A stretch of DNA of 25,682 nt. Origin: an uncultured Lachnospiraceae bacterium. Its GTDB lineage: Bacteria; Bacillota; Clostridia; Lachnospirales; Lachnospiraceae. The notes under the pieces are model-generated. The model had not been told where the DNA came from and did no database searches. It saw only the letters and a list, made by a program, of their open reading frames with translations. This document shows positions 7,870-16,825 of this stretch, piece after piece. Within the stretch, counting starts at the first letter, position 1; the number at the start of each line of letters is the position of its first letter. Location: positions 1-25,682 of the forward strand of contig CAKRIL010000039.1 of the NCBI GenBank assembly GCA_934343915.1. Reading direction: 5' to 3'. Both the position numbers and the translations under genes were made by a program.

Positions 7870-8047
7870 GTGTTCTTATGGCTCTGTTTAATGTACAGCC
7901 ACAGACGGCACGGATGCCGGCTGAGTTGCAAACAGCCAAGGATGGCTGATTTTGCAACGGTGGCGGAGGCAGAAGAAAATTTTTCAGAGCCATTAGAACA
8001 GCTTGCTTCGTACAACGGAGCTGATATGCATAAATACAACATTCATA
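7820..8047. mobile_element. Complete palindromic repeat element (copy A, inverted relative to D and B)
   Basis: The sequence is the reverse complement of the element at 24023-24250, at about 80-90 percent identity by eye. The ends, TGTATGAAG at the left and CATTCATA at the right, are inverted relatives of each other, with TGCATATCA just inside. GGCTCTG (7880-7886) pairs with CAGAGCC (7985-7991). Two central hairpins lie at 7896-7923 and 7925-7958. It begins within the coding frame of the surface protein and supplies its stop codon at 7867-7869. Confidence 0.8.
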
Positions 8048-8100
8048 TAAGAATGTCAGCGTAATATCATGTTACCCCTGAAACTCGCCCATTAGTCCGA

Positions 8101-8129
8101 TTTACAAACGCTTCATTCTGTTATATGAT
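8101..8129 (+). promoter_or_regulatory. Sigma-A-type promoter of the HD-GYP sensor operon
   Basis: TTTACA (8101-8106), a 17-base spacer and TATGAT (8124-8129) lie about 100 bases upstream of the ATG at 8226. The promoter begins some 50 bases after the end of the repeat element. Confidence 0.6.
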
Positions 8130-8225
8130 ATACTTGATTTAGTGTATTAAAGTAAAAAATAACATGATGTCTCAAAAATGAGTACATTGTAATATGATAT
8201 GCGATAAATGCCGGAGGAACGCAGG

Positions 8226-11200
8226 ATGAAGAATAGAAAGTGGTATGTGATTGCCATGTTTGTGGCAGGGTGTGTTGCGGTTAATTATGCGGGAAAGCTT
8301 TTTGCACTCAATTTGAGGCTTCCGCTGTGGCTTGATGCGTTCGGAACAATGCTTGCCGCGTATGTGTCAGGTCCGGTGTGCGGTGCGATGGTTGGTGTGA
8401 CCGTGAATCTCATCTATGCCGCCATGCATTCGTGGGATTATGTGATATATGCCTGTGTCAGCGCGATGGTCGGAATCACGGTCGGTCTGTGCGCTAAGAA
8501 AGGATATTTAAAAAGTCTTTTTGGGGTTCTGTCGGTAAGCTTTCTTGTGACTGTTCTGTCAGTTCTTATCTCTGTGCCGCTCAATTTCAGGTTCTTTGGC
8601 GGATATACTCAAAATATATGGGGGGATGGGGTTATCAACGCCATGAAAAAGATTGGCTTTAACAATCTTATAAGCTGCTGTATGGGGGAGTTTTATCTTG
8701 ATTTTCTCGACAAGGTCGTTACTGTTCTCACATTGTATATTTTAATTAAGCTGTACCATAAAAAAAGAAGCGGTACGAAGGGCAAAGTGAATATTAAAAA
8801 AATAACGGCGCATATGCTTGTGCTTGTTTTTGCGGGCAGCCTGTGTATTCAGGGTGTGCACGCGGATGAGCATACGGAGGTTGCCGGCGGCAGTGAGGAA
8901 AAAAGCGCGGAGAATTACAATAAGTACCTTCAGACCATATACGGAAGGAAGAATGGTATTCCCGGCGGACTTGCCAATGATATAGCGCAGACTAATGATG
9001 GTGTGCTCTGGTTTGGTACGTATGGAGGTCTGTACAGATATAATGGTACGGAGTTCGAGTGGATTGATGAGTACGAATCGGTTAAGACTGTGAACTGTCT
9101 GTACAGGGATGAGGAGGGCAGACTGTGGATTGGCACGAATGACAGCGGAGTGTCAATAGTCATAAAAGATACCTTGACCAATGTGATTTCACATAAGGAC
9201 GGGCTTGCTGCCGACTCGGTGCGCTGTATCACGCAGAGTGCGGATGGGGATTACTATGTCGGCACGACGGGAGAGCTGTCGGTGCTTACATTGGCTGGCG
9301 GTCTTTCGGTAAAGCAGACAATCCATGATGTGACATATGCGAGAAGCATGTCGGCGGATTCTGTGGGAAATGTCGCCGTTGTGGCGGATGAAGGCTCACT
9401 GTACTTAATTAATTCGGGAAGAGTGGAAGAGAGGCTTACATGCTCGGGGGATGCCGATTACACAAGCTGTCTGTTTATTGATGATAAATTGTACGTCGGA
9501 AACTCAGATAACATGATTGAGGTATACTCTATGCAGGGAAACAAGCCTGTATATCAGAAAGCACTTCAGTGTGACGGGATTCAGAATATAAAGTCGATAT
9601 ATTTTCATGACGACGGAACGATATTCGTGTGTGCGGACAACGGGGCGGCATATTTTGACTGCAACGGCAATTATCAGCTGATTAATACAGGTGCATTTAA
9701 CAGCTCCATAGACCACATGCTTGTGGATTATCAGGGAAACCTGTGGTTCACCTCGTCAAGACTTGGTGTTATGAGAATGTGCAAGTCGGTATTTTCATGG
9801 ATAGATTATGGTTTGGAGGACGAGGAGCAGGTAGTCAATTCGACGGCAGTGCTCAAGGGAAGGCTTTATATAGGAACGGACAACGGGCTTGTGATATATG
9901 ATGAGAGTATCGGGGGAGTATGTAATAATGAACTCACGGAAGTACTTGCCGGAGTGAGAATAAGATGTATCTATGTAGATACACATGAAAATATGTGGAT
10001 ATGCACATCAGGAAAAGGTGTGTATGAGGTTCTGCCGGATGATGAGATTATTGTGTATGACAGCGGAAACGGTGCGGGCGGCAATAAGTTCAGAACCATG
10101 GTGGAGCTGTCGGACGGTGAAATGCTTGCGGCGGGTGATTTTGGACTTACCTTTATAAAGAGTGGTAAGGTTGTGAATACAGTCGGCTATGAGGACGGAA
10201 TGAACAATCCTAAGGTGCTGTGTGCGCTTGAGAATAGTGACGGGACGATACTTGCGGGTACTGACGGAAACGGAATAGATGTCATTGACAATGGCAAGGT
10301 TGTGGATAATCTCGGCAAGGATGACGGCTTAAGCTCAGAGGTTGTCCTAAGAATGGTGAAGGATGAGGAGAACGACGGAATATTCATTGTCACGAGCAAT
10401 AATATCTGCTATATGGATAATGACGGAATAAGAATACTTGATAATTTCCCGTATTATAACAACTATGATATGGTCGAGGGCAGCGATAATACCATGTTCG
10501 TGTTAAGCTCTGCCGGAATATATGTCGTGGATAAGGACGAGCTTCTTGCGGGAAACACGCTTGAGTACAAGCTGCTCAACAGTGGAGCAGGACTTGACGC
10601 AGCACTTACACCTAATGCATGGAATCATGTGGACGAGGCGGGAAAGCTGTACTTTTCTACGGATGTGGGTGTGATGTGCATGGACCTTAACAACTATGAG
10701 GTGTCAATCCGTTCATACAGAATGCAGATGAAGTCGATAGAGCTTGATGATGAGAAGTATATTGTGGAAAGCGGCGAGGATATAAGGATTGCCAGCGGTG
10801 TGCAGAAGGTGGAAATATTCCCGGAGATAATCAATTATTCGGTAAATGTGCCTTATGTCAGCGTATATCTTGAAGGCTATGATGACAAGCCAAGGGTGAT
10901 GCTTCAGAGTGAACTGACCGGAATTATATACACCGGACTTCCGATAGGAACATATACCTTTCATCTTGCGGTGCTGGACAGCAAGGGACAGAATCCGGTT
11001 GTCGAGAACACATATACAATCATAAAGGAAGCCGAGATATACGATAACTGGTGGTTTATGATATACATGGTTGCAGTGTTTGCCATTGCGGTAGCATATC
11101 TTACATGGCTCATTTTCAGGACTCAGGTACAGAGAGTGATGAGTCTGCAAAAGAAGGAGCTGGAGCTTGCAAAGACACAGCTTGAGCTTGGAAACGAGAC

Positions 11201-11801
11201 AGTTCTTACGATAGCGAGAACGGTGGATGCCAAGGATGTGAACACCAGCCAGCATTCGGCAAGAGTTGCGGAATATTCGGTTCTTATAGGAAAGGAACTT
11301 GGCTTCGACGACGCCAGGTGTGAGCAGTTAAAGAAGGCGGCACTGCTTCATGACATCGGAAAAATCGGAATACCTGACAGAATACTCAATAAGCCTGACA
11401 GGCTTACGGATGAGGAGTATGCCATCATGAAATCCCATGTTGTGAAGGGCGGAGAGATTCTAAAGAGCTTCACGCTCATAGAGCATGTGGAGGATGGTGC
11501 GCTGTATCACCATGAAAGGTATGACGGAAAGGGCTATGTACATGGGCTTAAGGGCGAGGAAATTCCGCTCAATGCAAGAATAATAGGAATAGCAGATGCG
11601 TTCGATGCCATGACCGCCAATCGAGTATACAGAAAACAGCTCGATATGAAGTATGTAATTGAAGAAATAAAGAAGGGAAAAGGAACACAGTTCGACCCTA
11701 AGCTTGCGGATATATTGCTGGAACTCATAGATATAGGCAGAATAGATGTCGAAAGTCTTTATCACAGCATGAATAATAAGGTGGAGGGCTCTGACAGATG
11801 A
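8226..11801 (+). CDS. Membrane sensor: ECF-S-like domain, propeller, Y_Y_Y domain and HD-GYP phosphodiesterase
   Basis: The ATG at 8226 is preferred over 8208 because GGAGGA (8213-8218) lies seven bases before it, giving 1,191 residues. Residues 1-180 form about six membrane helices resembling an ECF-transporter S component (LPLWLDAFGTMLAAY, then a VSGPVCGAMVGV turn). A second, signal-like helix follows at about 198-215. Residues about 230-800 carry Reg_prop-type propeller blades (LWFGTYGGLYRYNG, LWIGTNDSGV), then a Y_Y_Y-like domain to about 930. A membrane helix (about 940-963), a short coiled coil and a C-terminal HD-GYP domain complete it. Catalytic residues are HD at 1042-1043 and HHERYDGKGYV from 1095, with Val where the usual Pro of GYP stands. 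The predicted activity is cyclic-di-GMP hydrolysis controlled by an external ligand. The gene overlaps the next one by four bases. Confidence 0.85.
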   Translation: MKNRKWYVIAMFVAGCVAVNYAGKLFALNLRLPLWLDAFGTMLAAYVSGPVCGAMVGVTVNLIYAAMHSWDYVIYACVSAMVGITVGLCAKKGYLKSLFGVLSVSFLVTVLSVLISVPLNFRFFGGYTQNIWGDGVINAMKKIGFNNLISCCMGEFYLDFLDKVVTVLTLYILIKLYHKKRSGTKGKVNIKKITAHMLVLVFAGSLCIQGVHADEHTEVAGGSEEKSAENYNKYLQTIYGRKNGIPGGLANDIAQTNDGVLWFGTYGGLYRYNGTEFEWIDEYESVKTVNCLYRDEEGRLWIGTNDSGVSIVIKDTLTNVISHKDGLAADSVRCITQSADGDYYVGTTGELSVLTLAGGLSVKQTIHDVTYARSMSADSVGNVAVVADEGSLYLINSGRVEERLTCSGDADYTSCLFIDDKLYVGNSDNMIEVYSMQGNKPVYQKALQCDGIQNIKSIYFHDDGTIFVCADNGAAYFDCNGNYQLINTGAFNSSIDHMLVDYQGNLWFTSSRLGVMRMCKSVFSWIDYGLEDEEQVVNSTAVLKGRLYIGTDNGLVIYDESIGGVCNNELTEVLAGVRIRCIYVDTHENMWICTSGKGVYEVLPDDEIIVYDSGNGAGGNKFRTMVELSDGEMLAAGDFGLTFIKSGKVVNTVGYEDGMNNPKVLCALENSDGTILAGTDGNGIDVIDNGKVVDNLGKDDGLSSEVVLRMVKDEENDGIFIVTSNNICYMDNDGIRILDNFPYYNNYDMVEGSDNTMFVLSSAGIYVVDKDELLAGNTLEYKLLNSGAGLDAALTPNAWNHVDEAGKLYFSTDVGVMCMDLNNYEVSIRSYRMQMKSIELDDEKYIVESGEDIRIASGVQKVEIFPEIINYSVNVPYVSVYLEGYDDKPRVMLQSELTGIIYTGLPIGTYTFHLAVLDSKGQNPVVENTYTIIKEAEIYDNWWFMIYMVAVFAIAVAYLTWLIFRTQVQRVMSLQKKELELAKTQLELGNETVLTIARTVDAKDVNTSQHSARVAEYSVLIGKELGFDDARCEQLKKAALLHDIGKIGIPDRILNKPDRLTDEEYAIMKSHVVKGGEILKSFTLIEHVEDGALYHHERYDGKGYVHGLKGEEIPLNARIIGIADAFDAMTANRVYRKQLDMKYVIEEIKKGKGTQFDPKLADILLELIDIGRIDVESLYHSMNNKVEGSDR

Positions 11802-13000
11802 AAAATAAGTATAGGACATACATAATAACATTTATCACATGCATCGGTATATTGGCTGCATCGATGCTTTATACCATACTGTCTGCACCGGATAATGATA
11901 CGGTAATAAAGGTAGGCTTTATATATGTAGGTGATGCCAGTACCGGGTATACAAACAATTTTATTGATGCACAGAATGAACTTGAGAAGGTATATCCGGG
12001 CAGGGTTGAGGCAATTGCAATGTATAATGTTGCGGAGGGAACCGAGGGGGAATATTTACAGCAGCTTGTGGATGCGGGATGCAGTATTATATTCTCAACC
12101 AGCTATAATTTTGGAGTTACGACCAAGGAATTCGCACAGAGGTATCCGGATATAGAGTTCTGCATGGCTACATGTGATAATGCCAACAAGGAACCGGTTC
12201 TTGACAATTACCATACCTTCATGGGTGCGATATATGAAGGAAAGTATGCATCGGGGGTTGCAGCGGGCATGAAGCTTGCGGAGCTCATTGACAACGGAGT
12301 CATCACGGCAGATGAGGCAAAGATAGGCTATGTGGGTGCGTACCCTTATGCGGAGGTAATTTCCGGGTATACCGCATTTCTTTTGGGAGTGCGCTCAGTG
12401 GTGCCTGATGCGGTTATGACGGTAAAATACACATACAAGTGGAATGATTATCTGCTTGAAAAGAAGTATGCTGCGCAGCTTATTGACGAGGGCTGTGTGA
12501 TTATATCACAGCATTCCGATACCGTCGGTCCTGCAATCGCCTGTGAGGAGACAGATGCCAAAATACCGGTATATCTTATAAGCTACAATCAAAGCATGGC
12601 GGATATAGCACCGACAACATATATCACGGGCTGTAAGATTAACTGGAAGCCTTATGTCACGGCAGCGGTAGGTGCTGTTCTTGAAGGACACAGCATAGAG
12701 AGCGCCGTTAGAGGCAATGTCAACGGCAAAGACATAGGGGCTGGCTTTGATGAGGACTGGGTGGAGATGCTTAAGCTTAACGAGGTCATTGCAGCGGAGG
12801 GAACGAGAGAAAAGCTCAATGAGGTTATAGAGCAGTTAAAACGAGGTAAAATAGATGTATTCAGAGGAGATTATACAGGGGTGAATGTTGAGAATCCTGA
12901 TGACATCTATGACCTGTCCAATGGCTATAAGGAGAATCTTAATGGTTCAGCACCTACGTTCAATTATATTTTGACGGACATAATAACGATTGAGGAATAG
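11798..13000 (+). CDS. BMP-family (PnrA/Med-like) nucleoside-type binding protein, membrane-anchored
   Basis: The 400-residue product has an N-terminal hydrophobic anchor (about residues 8-29) without a clear lipobox Cys. A periplasmic-binding fold of the BMP family follows, recognisable by IKVGFIYVGDASTGYTNNF, IIFSTSYNFG, FMGAIYEGKYASGVAAG, KIGYVGAYPYAEVI and ISQHSDTVGP. Characterised members such as PnrA bind purine nucleosides, and others (Med) act in regulation. The gene starts in the ATGA overlap with the HD-GYP sensor, and no ABC ATPase or permease gene is nearby. I infer that it works as a ligand-binding partner of the sensor rather than as part of a transporter. The ligand is not known from the sequence. 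Confidence 0.85.
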   Translation: MKNKYRTYIITFITCIGILAASMLYTILSAPDNDTVIKVGFIYVGDASTGYTNNFIDAQNELEKVYPGRVEAIAMYNVAEGTEGEYLQQLVDAGCSIIFSTSYNFGVTTKEFAQRYPDIEFCMATCDNANKEPVLDNYHTFMGAIYEGKYASGVAAGMKLAELIDNGVITADEAKIGYVGAYPYAEVISGYTAFLLGVRSVVPDAVMTVKYTYKWNDYLLEKKYAAQLIDEGCVIISQHSDTVGPAIACEETDAKIPVYLISYNQSMADIAPTTYITGCKINWKPYVTAAVGAVLEGHSIESAVRGNVNGKDIGAGFDEDWVEMLKLNEVIAAEGTREKLNEVIEQLKRGKIDVFRGDYTGVNVENPDDIYDLSNGYKENLNGSAPTFNYILTDIITIEE

Positions 13001-13047
13001 AGAAGAGGATATATTAAGATTAGTATGTATTTTAAACAAGTTTTAAT

Positions 13048-13075
13048 TTGATAAAATTGACAAATGTGATATACT
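13048..13075 (+). promoter_or_regulatory. Probable promoter of aroC-tgt-tetR
   Basis: TTGATA (13048-13053) with a 16-base spacer to TATACT (13070-13075) lies 30 bases before the aroC ATG. A TTGACA at 13057 is close by but lacks a well-spaced -10 box. Confidence 0.5.
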
Positions 13076-13105
13076 TATTGCAAATTGGTTTGATTGGAGA
13101 AATAT

Positions 13106-14206
13106 ATGTCGGGTTCAACATTGGGAAATATATTCAGAATAAGCACCTGGGGGGAGTCACATGGCAAGGCACTCGGAGTCGTGATTGACGGATGCCCTGC
13201 AGGTCTTGAACTCTGTGAGGAGGATATTCAGGTATTTCTTGACAGGAGAAAGCCGGGGAAGTCGAAGTATGTCACACAGCGTAAGGAGAGCGACAGCGTG
13301 GAGATTCTCTCGGGCGTGTTCGAGGGAAGAACCACGGGAACACCGATTTCGCTTATTGTGAGAAATGAGTCGCAGCGTTCTGCTGATTATTCCGAGATAG
13401 CCGGATATTACAGACCGGGACATGCGGATTATACATTTGATGAGAAGTACGGCTTCAGGGATTACAGAGGCGGTGGACGCTCCTCGGGACGTGAGACAAT
13501 AGGACGTGTTGCGGCAGGTGCGGTTGCAGTGAAGCTTCTAAAGAGCATGGGAATTGAGCTGTACGCATATTCAAGTGCAATCGGCGGTATTGCGATGGAC
13601 AGGGACAGATTCTCACTTGATGAGAGGGACAACAATCCTTTTGCCATGCCGGATGCCATTGCCGCTGAAGAAATCAGGGAATACGCGGACAAGAAGCTTG
13701 AAGAATGCAATTCAATGGGCGGAATTATAGAGTGTGTTGTGAAGAATATGCCGGCAGGAATAGGTGAGCCGGTATTCGATAAGCTGGATGCCGGTCTGGC
13801 CAAGGCAGTTATGTCAATCGGTGCCGTGAAGGGCGTTGAGATCGGTGACGGCTTCATGGCGGCACAGAGCACGGGACTTGACAATAATGATGCGTTCAGA
13901 ATGCAGGACGGGAAGGTAGTGAAGGCGACGAATCATGCCGGCGGAATACTCGGAGGCATGAGTGATGGTTCGGATATTATCTTAAGGGCGGCAGTTAAGC
14001 CGACACCTTCGATTGCATCCGTACAGCAGACGGTCAATAAGCAGGGTGAGGAGATTGACATATCCATACACGGCAGACATGACCCGATGATTGTTCCGCG
14101 GGCTGTTGTGGTAGTGGAAGCTATGACGGCACTTACGCTTGTGGACATGCTCTTTATGGGAATGACCTCAAGGCTGGACAGAATAGTGGATTTTTATAAG
14201 AGATAA
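13106..14206 (+). CDS. aroC: Chorismate synthase
   Basis: Chorismate synthase makes chorismate from 5-enolpyruvylshikimate 3-phosphate, the last step of the shikimate pathway, using reduced FMN. The start is ATG 13106, five bases after TTGGAGA; a TTG at 13094 is in frame but lies in that site. The 366-residue length is usual for the family. Signatures visible are FRISTWGESHG near the N-terminus (His19), RRKPGKSKYVTQRKE, YRPGHADYTF, RGGGRSSGRET and the C-terminal GRHDP. All expected conserved blocks are intact. It is followed after 55 bases by tgt, probably in the same transcript. Confidence 0.97.
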   Translation: MSGSTLGNIFRISTWGESHGKALGVVIDGCPAGLELCEEDIQVFLDRRKPGKSKYVTQRKESDSVEILSGVFEGRTTGTPISLIVRNESQRSADYSEIAGYYRPGHADYTFDEKYGFRDYRGGGRSSGRETIGRVAAGAVAVKLLKSMGIELYAYSSAIGGIAMDRDRFSLDERDNNPFAMPDAIAAEEIREYADKKLEECNSMGGIIECVVKNMPAGIGEPVFDKLDAGLAKAVMSIGAVKGVEIGDGFMAAQSTGLDNNDAFRMQDGKVVKATNHAGGILGGMSDGSDIILRAAVKPTPSIASVQQTVNKQGEEIDISIHGRHDPMIVPRAVVVVEAMTALTLVDMLFMGMTSRLDRIVDFYKR

Positions 14207-14261
14207 CAATAATATTTGTTAATAAAGGGATTTTTAAGTTTTTGGAGGAAAGTAATAAAGT

Positions 14262-15407
14262 ATGTACGAATTATTGACTACGGACGGAATGGCAAAAAGA
14301 GGAGCCTTTCATACTGTTCACGGAACAGTTCAGACACCGCTTTTTATGAATGTTGGAACAGCTGCGGCTATCAAGGGAGCGGTTGCGACAACAGACCTTA
14401 GAGAGATTGGAACCCAGGTTGAATTATCCAATACCTATCATCTTCATGTGAGACCGGGCGACAAAATTGTCAAGCAGATGGGAGGTCTCCACAAGTTCAT
14501 GAACTGGGACAGACCTATTCTTACCGATTCGGGCGGATTTCAGGTATTCTCCCTTGCCAGCCTCAGAAAGATTAAGGAGGAGGGCGTATACTTTAACTCA
14601 CATATAGATGGAAGAAAGATTTTTATGGGACCGGAGGAGAGTATGCAGATACAGTCGAATCTCGCATCAACGATTGCCATGGCATTCGATGAGTGTCCTC
14701 CGCATCCTGCTACCAGAGAATATATGCAGAACTCGGTTGACAGGACAACAAGATGGCTTCACAGATGTAAGGCTGAGATGACCCGCTTAAATGGTCTTGA
14801 GGACACAATCAACAAGCAGCAGATGCTGTTCGGTATCAATCAGGGCGGAACCTTCGAGGATATAAGAATTGAGCATGCCAAGACAATATCTGAGCTTGAC
14901 CTTGACGGTTACGCACTTGGCGGTCTTGCCGTCGGTGAGTCACATGCAGAGATGTACAATATTATTGAAAAGACCACACCTTATCTTCCGAAGAATAAGC
15001 CGACATACCTCATGGGTGTCGGAACACCTGCCAATATTCTTGAATCGGTTGACAGAGGAGTAGATTTCTTCGACTGCGTATATCCTTCAAGAAACGGCAG
15101 ACATGGACATGTATATACCCACAGAGGAAAGATTAATCTTTTCAATGCACAGTATGAGCTCGACAATGAGCCTATCGAGGAGGGCTGCGGATGTCCTGCA
15201 TGCAGGAATTACAGCAAGGCATATATAAGACATCTTCTGAAGGCAAAGGAGATGCTCGGAATGCGTCTCTGTGTGCTTCATAATCTGTATTTTTACAATC
15301 ATCTTATGGAAGAGATCAGAACTGCGATTGAGGAGCACAGATACAGTGAATTCAAGCGTCAGACGCTCTATGGACTTCAGGAATTAGACGGAGATATTTA
15401 TCTTTAG
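14262..15407 (+). CDS. tgt: tRNA-guanine transglycosylase
   Basis: This enzyme exchanges guanine 34 of GUN-anticodon tRNAs for a queuosine precursor in the cytoplasm. The 381-residue protein has the catalytic Asp89 in LTDSGGFQVFS and the nucleophile Asp271 in FFDCVYPSRNGRHG. Its zinc site is Cys309, Cys311, Cys314 and His340 at the spacing seen in characterised enzymes. GINQGG (191-196) and LGGLAVGE (219-226) are family blocks for substrate binding. The start is supported by GGAGGAAAG upstream. No queuosine biosynthesis or transporter gene is adjacent, and no preQ1 riboswitch is apparent before it. Confidence 0.97.
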   Translation: MYELLTTDGMAKRGAFHTVHGTVQTPLFMNVGTAAAIKGAVATTDLREIGTQVELSNTYHLHVRPGDKIVKQMGGLHKFMNWDRPILTDSGGFQVFSLASLRKIKEEGVYFNSHIDGRKIFMGPEESMQIQSNLASTIAMAFDECPPHPATREYMQNSVDRTTRWLHRCKAEMTRLNGLEDTINKQQMLFGINQGGTFEDIRIEHAKTISELDLDGYALGGLAVGESHAEMYNIIEKTTPYLPKNKPTYLMGVGTPANILESVDRGVDFFDCVYPSRNGRHGHVYTHRGKINLFNAQYELDNEPIEEGCGCPACRNYSKAYIRHLLKAKEMLGMRLCVLHNLYFYNHLMEEIRTAIEEHRYSEFKRQTLYGLQELDGDIYL

Positions 15408-15418
15408 GAAGGTGAATT

Positions 15419-15931
15419 ATGTTAGGTTCAACGAAACAGCGTGTCGTGGATTCTCTCCTTAAGCTGCTGGATGAGAAGCCCATGGAGGATATAACCATAT
15501 CTGAGCTCACTCAGATGGCAGGGATTTCGAGAATGACATTTTACAGGAACTATCGGGGCAAGGAGGATATTCTGTCAGAGTACTTCAAGGATGTGCTTAT
15601 CCGGTACAAAAAAGACACCGGCGAAGCGCATGGCCAGGGCAATTACTATGACAAAAAGAATATAATCCATTGCTTTGAATACTTCTATGAGCAGAGAGAA
15701 TTTCTTGAGTCGGTAATGCGCAGGGGTTTCGATTATATATTCCTGTCGGTTGTTGACAAATATGTCATGACGACATGGTGGAAGCGTGGTGACGGGCGTG
15801 AGAAGGAATACTGCCTTCATGCCTTTGCCGGGGCGCTGTATAATCTGTATATAAGCTGGGCTCTTAAGGGATATAAGGAGACACCGGAGGAGATGGCGAA
15901 TATCCTTGTGTCGATGAGACTTGCGAGATAA
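15419..15931 (+). CDS. TetR/AcrR-family regulator
   Basis: The 170-residue protein has an N-terminal TetR DNA-binding domain. The helix-turn-helix spans roughly residues 25-50, with ISELTQMAGISRMTFYRNY followed by KEDIL. The C-terminal part is helical and resembles the TetR_C_8-type ligand domain, often seen in clostridial regulators of unknown ligand. It begins 11 bases after tgt with its own AGGAAGG site, so it is probably co-transcribed with aroC-tgt. The target is not evident: no divergent efflux gene is present. A strong terminator follows at 15952. Confidence 0.85.
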   Translation: MLGSTKQRVVDSLLKLLDEKPMEDITISELTQMAGISRMTFYRNYRGKEDILSEYFKDVLIRYKKDTGEAHGQGNYYDKKNIIHCFEYFYEQREFLESVMRRGFDYIFLSVVDKYVMTTWWKRGDGREKEYCLHAFAGALYNLYISWALKGYKETPEEMANILVSMRLAR

Positions 15932-15951
15932 AGAAATGAGATAAAGAAATT

Positions 15952-15992
15952 AGGGTGTCAAACATAGAGCATGTTTTGACACCCTATTTTTT
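15952..15992. terminator. Strong terminator between convergent genes
   Basis: Bases 15952-15965 (AGGGTGTCAAACAT) pair with 15971-15985 with a single bulged T, followed by six T. It ends the aroC-tgt-tetR transcript, and A-rich sequence on its left could let it stop the minus-strand ECF-S transcript as well. Its stem resembles that of the serA terminator. Confidence 0.9.
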
Positions 15993-16001
15993 GTGCCTTA
16001 A

Positions 16002-16808
16002 TTATATCTCGCGGAACAGACCTGCTTTCTTGAGTGCAGGGCGAAGTGCAAGGTATACAAGTGATGCAACCACAACTGCGATGATGGCATTCACAAGAGT
16101 TGTGATTGAGTTGATTTTTGCAAGTGTCTTGGCAAGATCCTGTGGTACTCCGAGAAGATATGTCTTATAGAAGTAACCCACAACAGGGTCGGCGACAACA
16201 TTGAATGCCATACCTGCGATACATGAAACGACAACTGCGAGAGGGAGCTTCTTTGCGGAGAAGCCTTCCTTGGCAATCTTGAATGCCTTGTGTGCTACAA
16301 GACCAACGATAAGTCCGATGCACAGCTTAAGGAGAAAGGTCTTAGGAGCACTTGTAACATAACCTGTCATGAGGTCTGAGAGTGTCATTCCGACTGCTCC
16401 TGCAAGACCGCCCCACATACCGCCGAGAAGCAATGCGGCAAGTACGCAGAATACATTTCCGAGATGGAACATGGTCTTTTCTGAGCCGACAGGAATATCT
16501 ATCTTTAAGTAGCCTGCACCTACATAACACAGAGCGGCAAGAAGAGCAGCCTGTGCAAGAACGGCAACAGGAACCTTCTTAGGCACGGCGGGAGCCGTGA
16601 GTGCAGCTATGAATATTACAATACCGATGATGACAAGTACAAGTCCGATTGCAAAAAGCATATCGATGGAGCCGTTCTTTCCGGCTTCCTTAAGTGCGGC
16701 ATAATTGTCCGATGCACGCTGAGTGTAGCCGTTGATGCCAAGGATGAGTCCTGCAATGAATACCACGGCAGCGATAATGATTCTGATTAACTTCATATTC
16801 TTTTTCAT
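16002..16808 (-). CDS. ECF transporter S component, probably vitamin B6-specific
   Basis: The 268-residue membrane protein has two N-terminal helices (about 8-27 and 47-71), then a core of about six helices from residue 80 onward. The core carries the S-component features AALLAALCYVGAGYLKI and FHLGNVFCVLAALLLGGMWGGLAGAVG. S components bind a vitamin in the membrane and share the EcfA/EcfT energising module, encoded elsewhere. The gene directly follows pdxK on the same strand, 17 bases downstream, with its own GGAG site. Known S components of the PdxU type occur beside pyridoxal kinase, so a B6 vitamer is the likely substrate. That specificity is inferred from context. Confidence 0.8.
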   Translation of the reverse strand: MKKNMKLIRIIIAAVVFIAGLILGINGYTQRASDNYAALKEAGKNGSIDMLFAIGLVLVIIGIVIFIAALTAPAVPKKVPVAVLAQAALLAALCYVGAGYLKIDIPVGSEKTMFHLGNVFCVLAALLLGGMWGGLAGAVGMTLSDLMTGYVTSAPKTFLLKLCIGLIVGLVAHKAFKIAKEGFSAKKLPLAVVVSCIAGMAFNVVADPVVGYFYKTYLLGVPQDLAKTLAKINSITTLVNAIIAVVVASLVYLALRPALKKAGLFREI

Positions 16809-16825
16809 AAGGTAATCTCCATTTC

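Noticed and set aside
7870..8064. 64-residue frame in element A
   Set aside because: It lies in the palindromic element, and copy B in the opposite orientation holds a different frame, so no protein is conserved.
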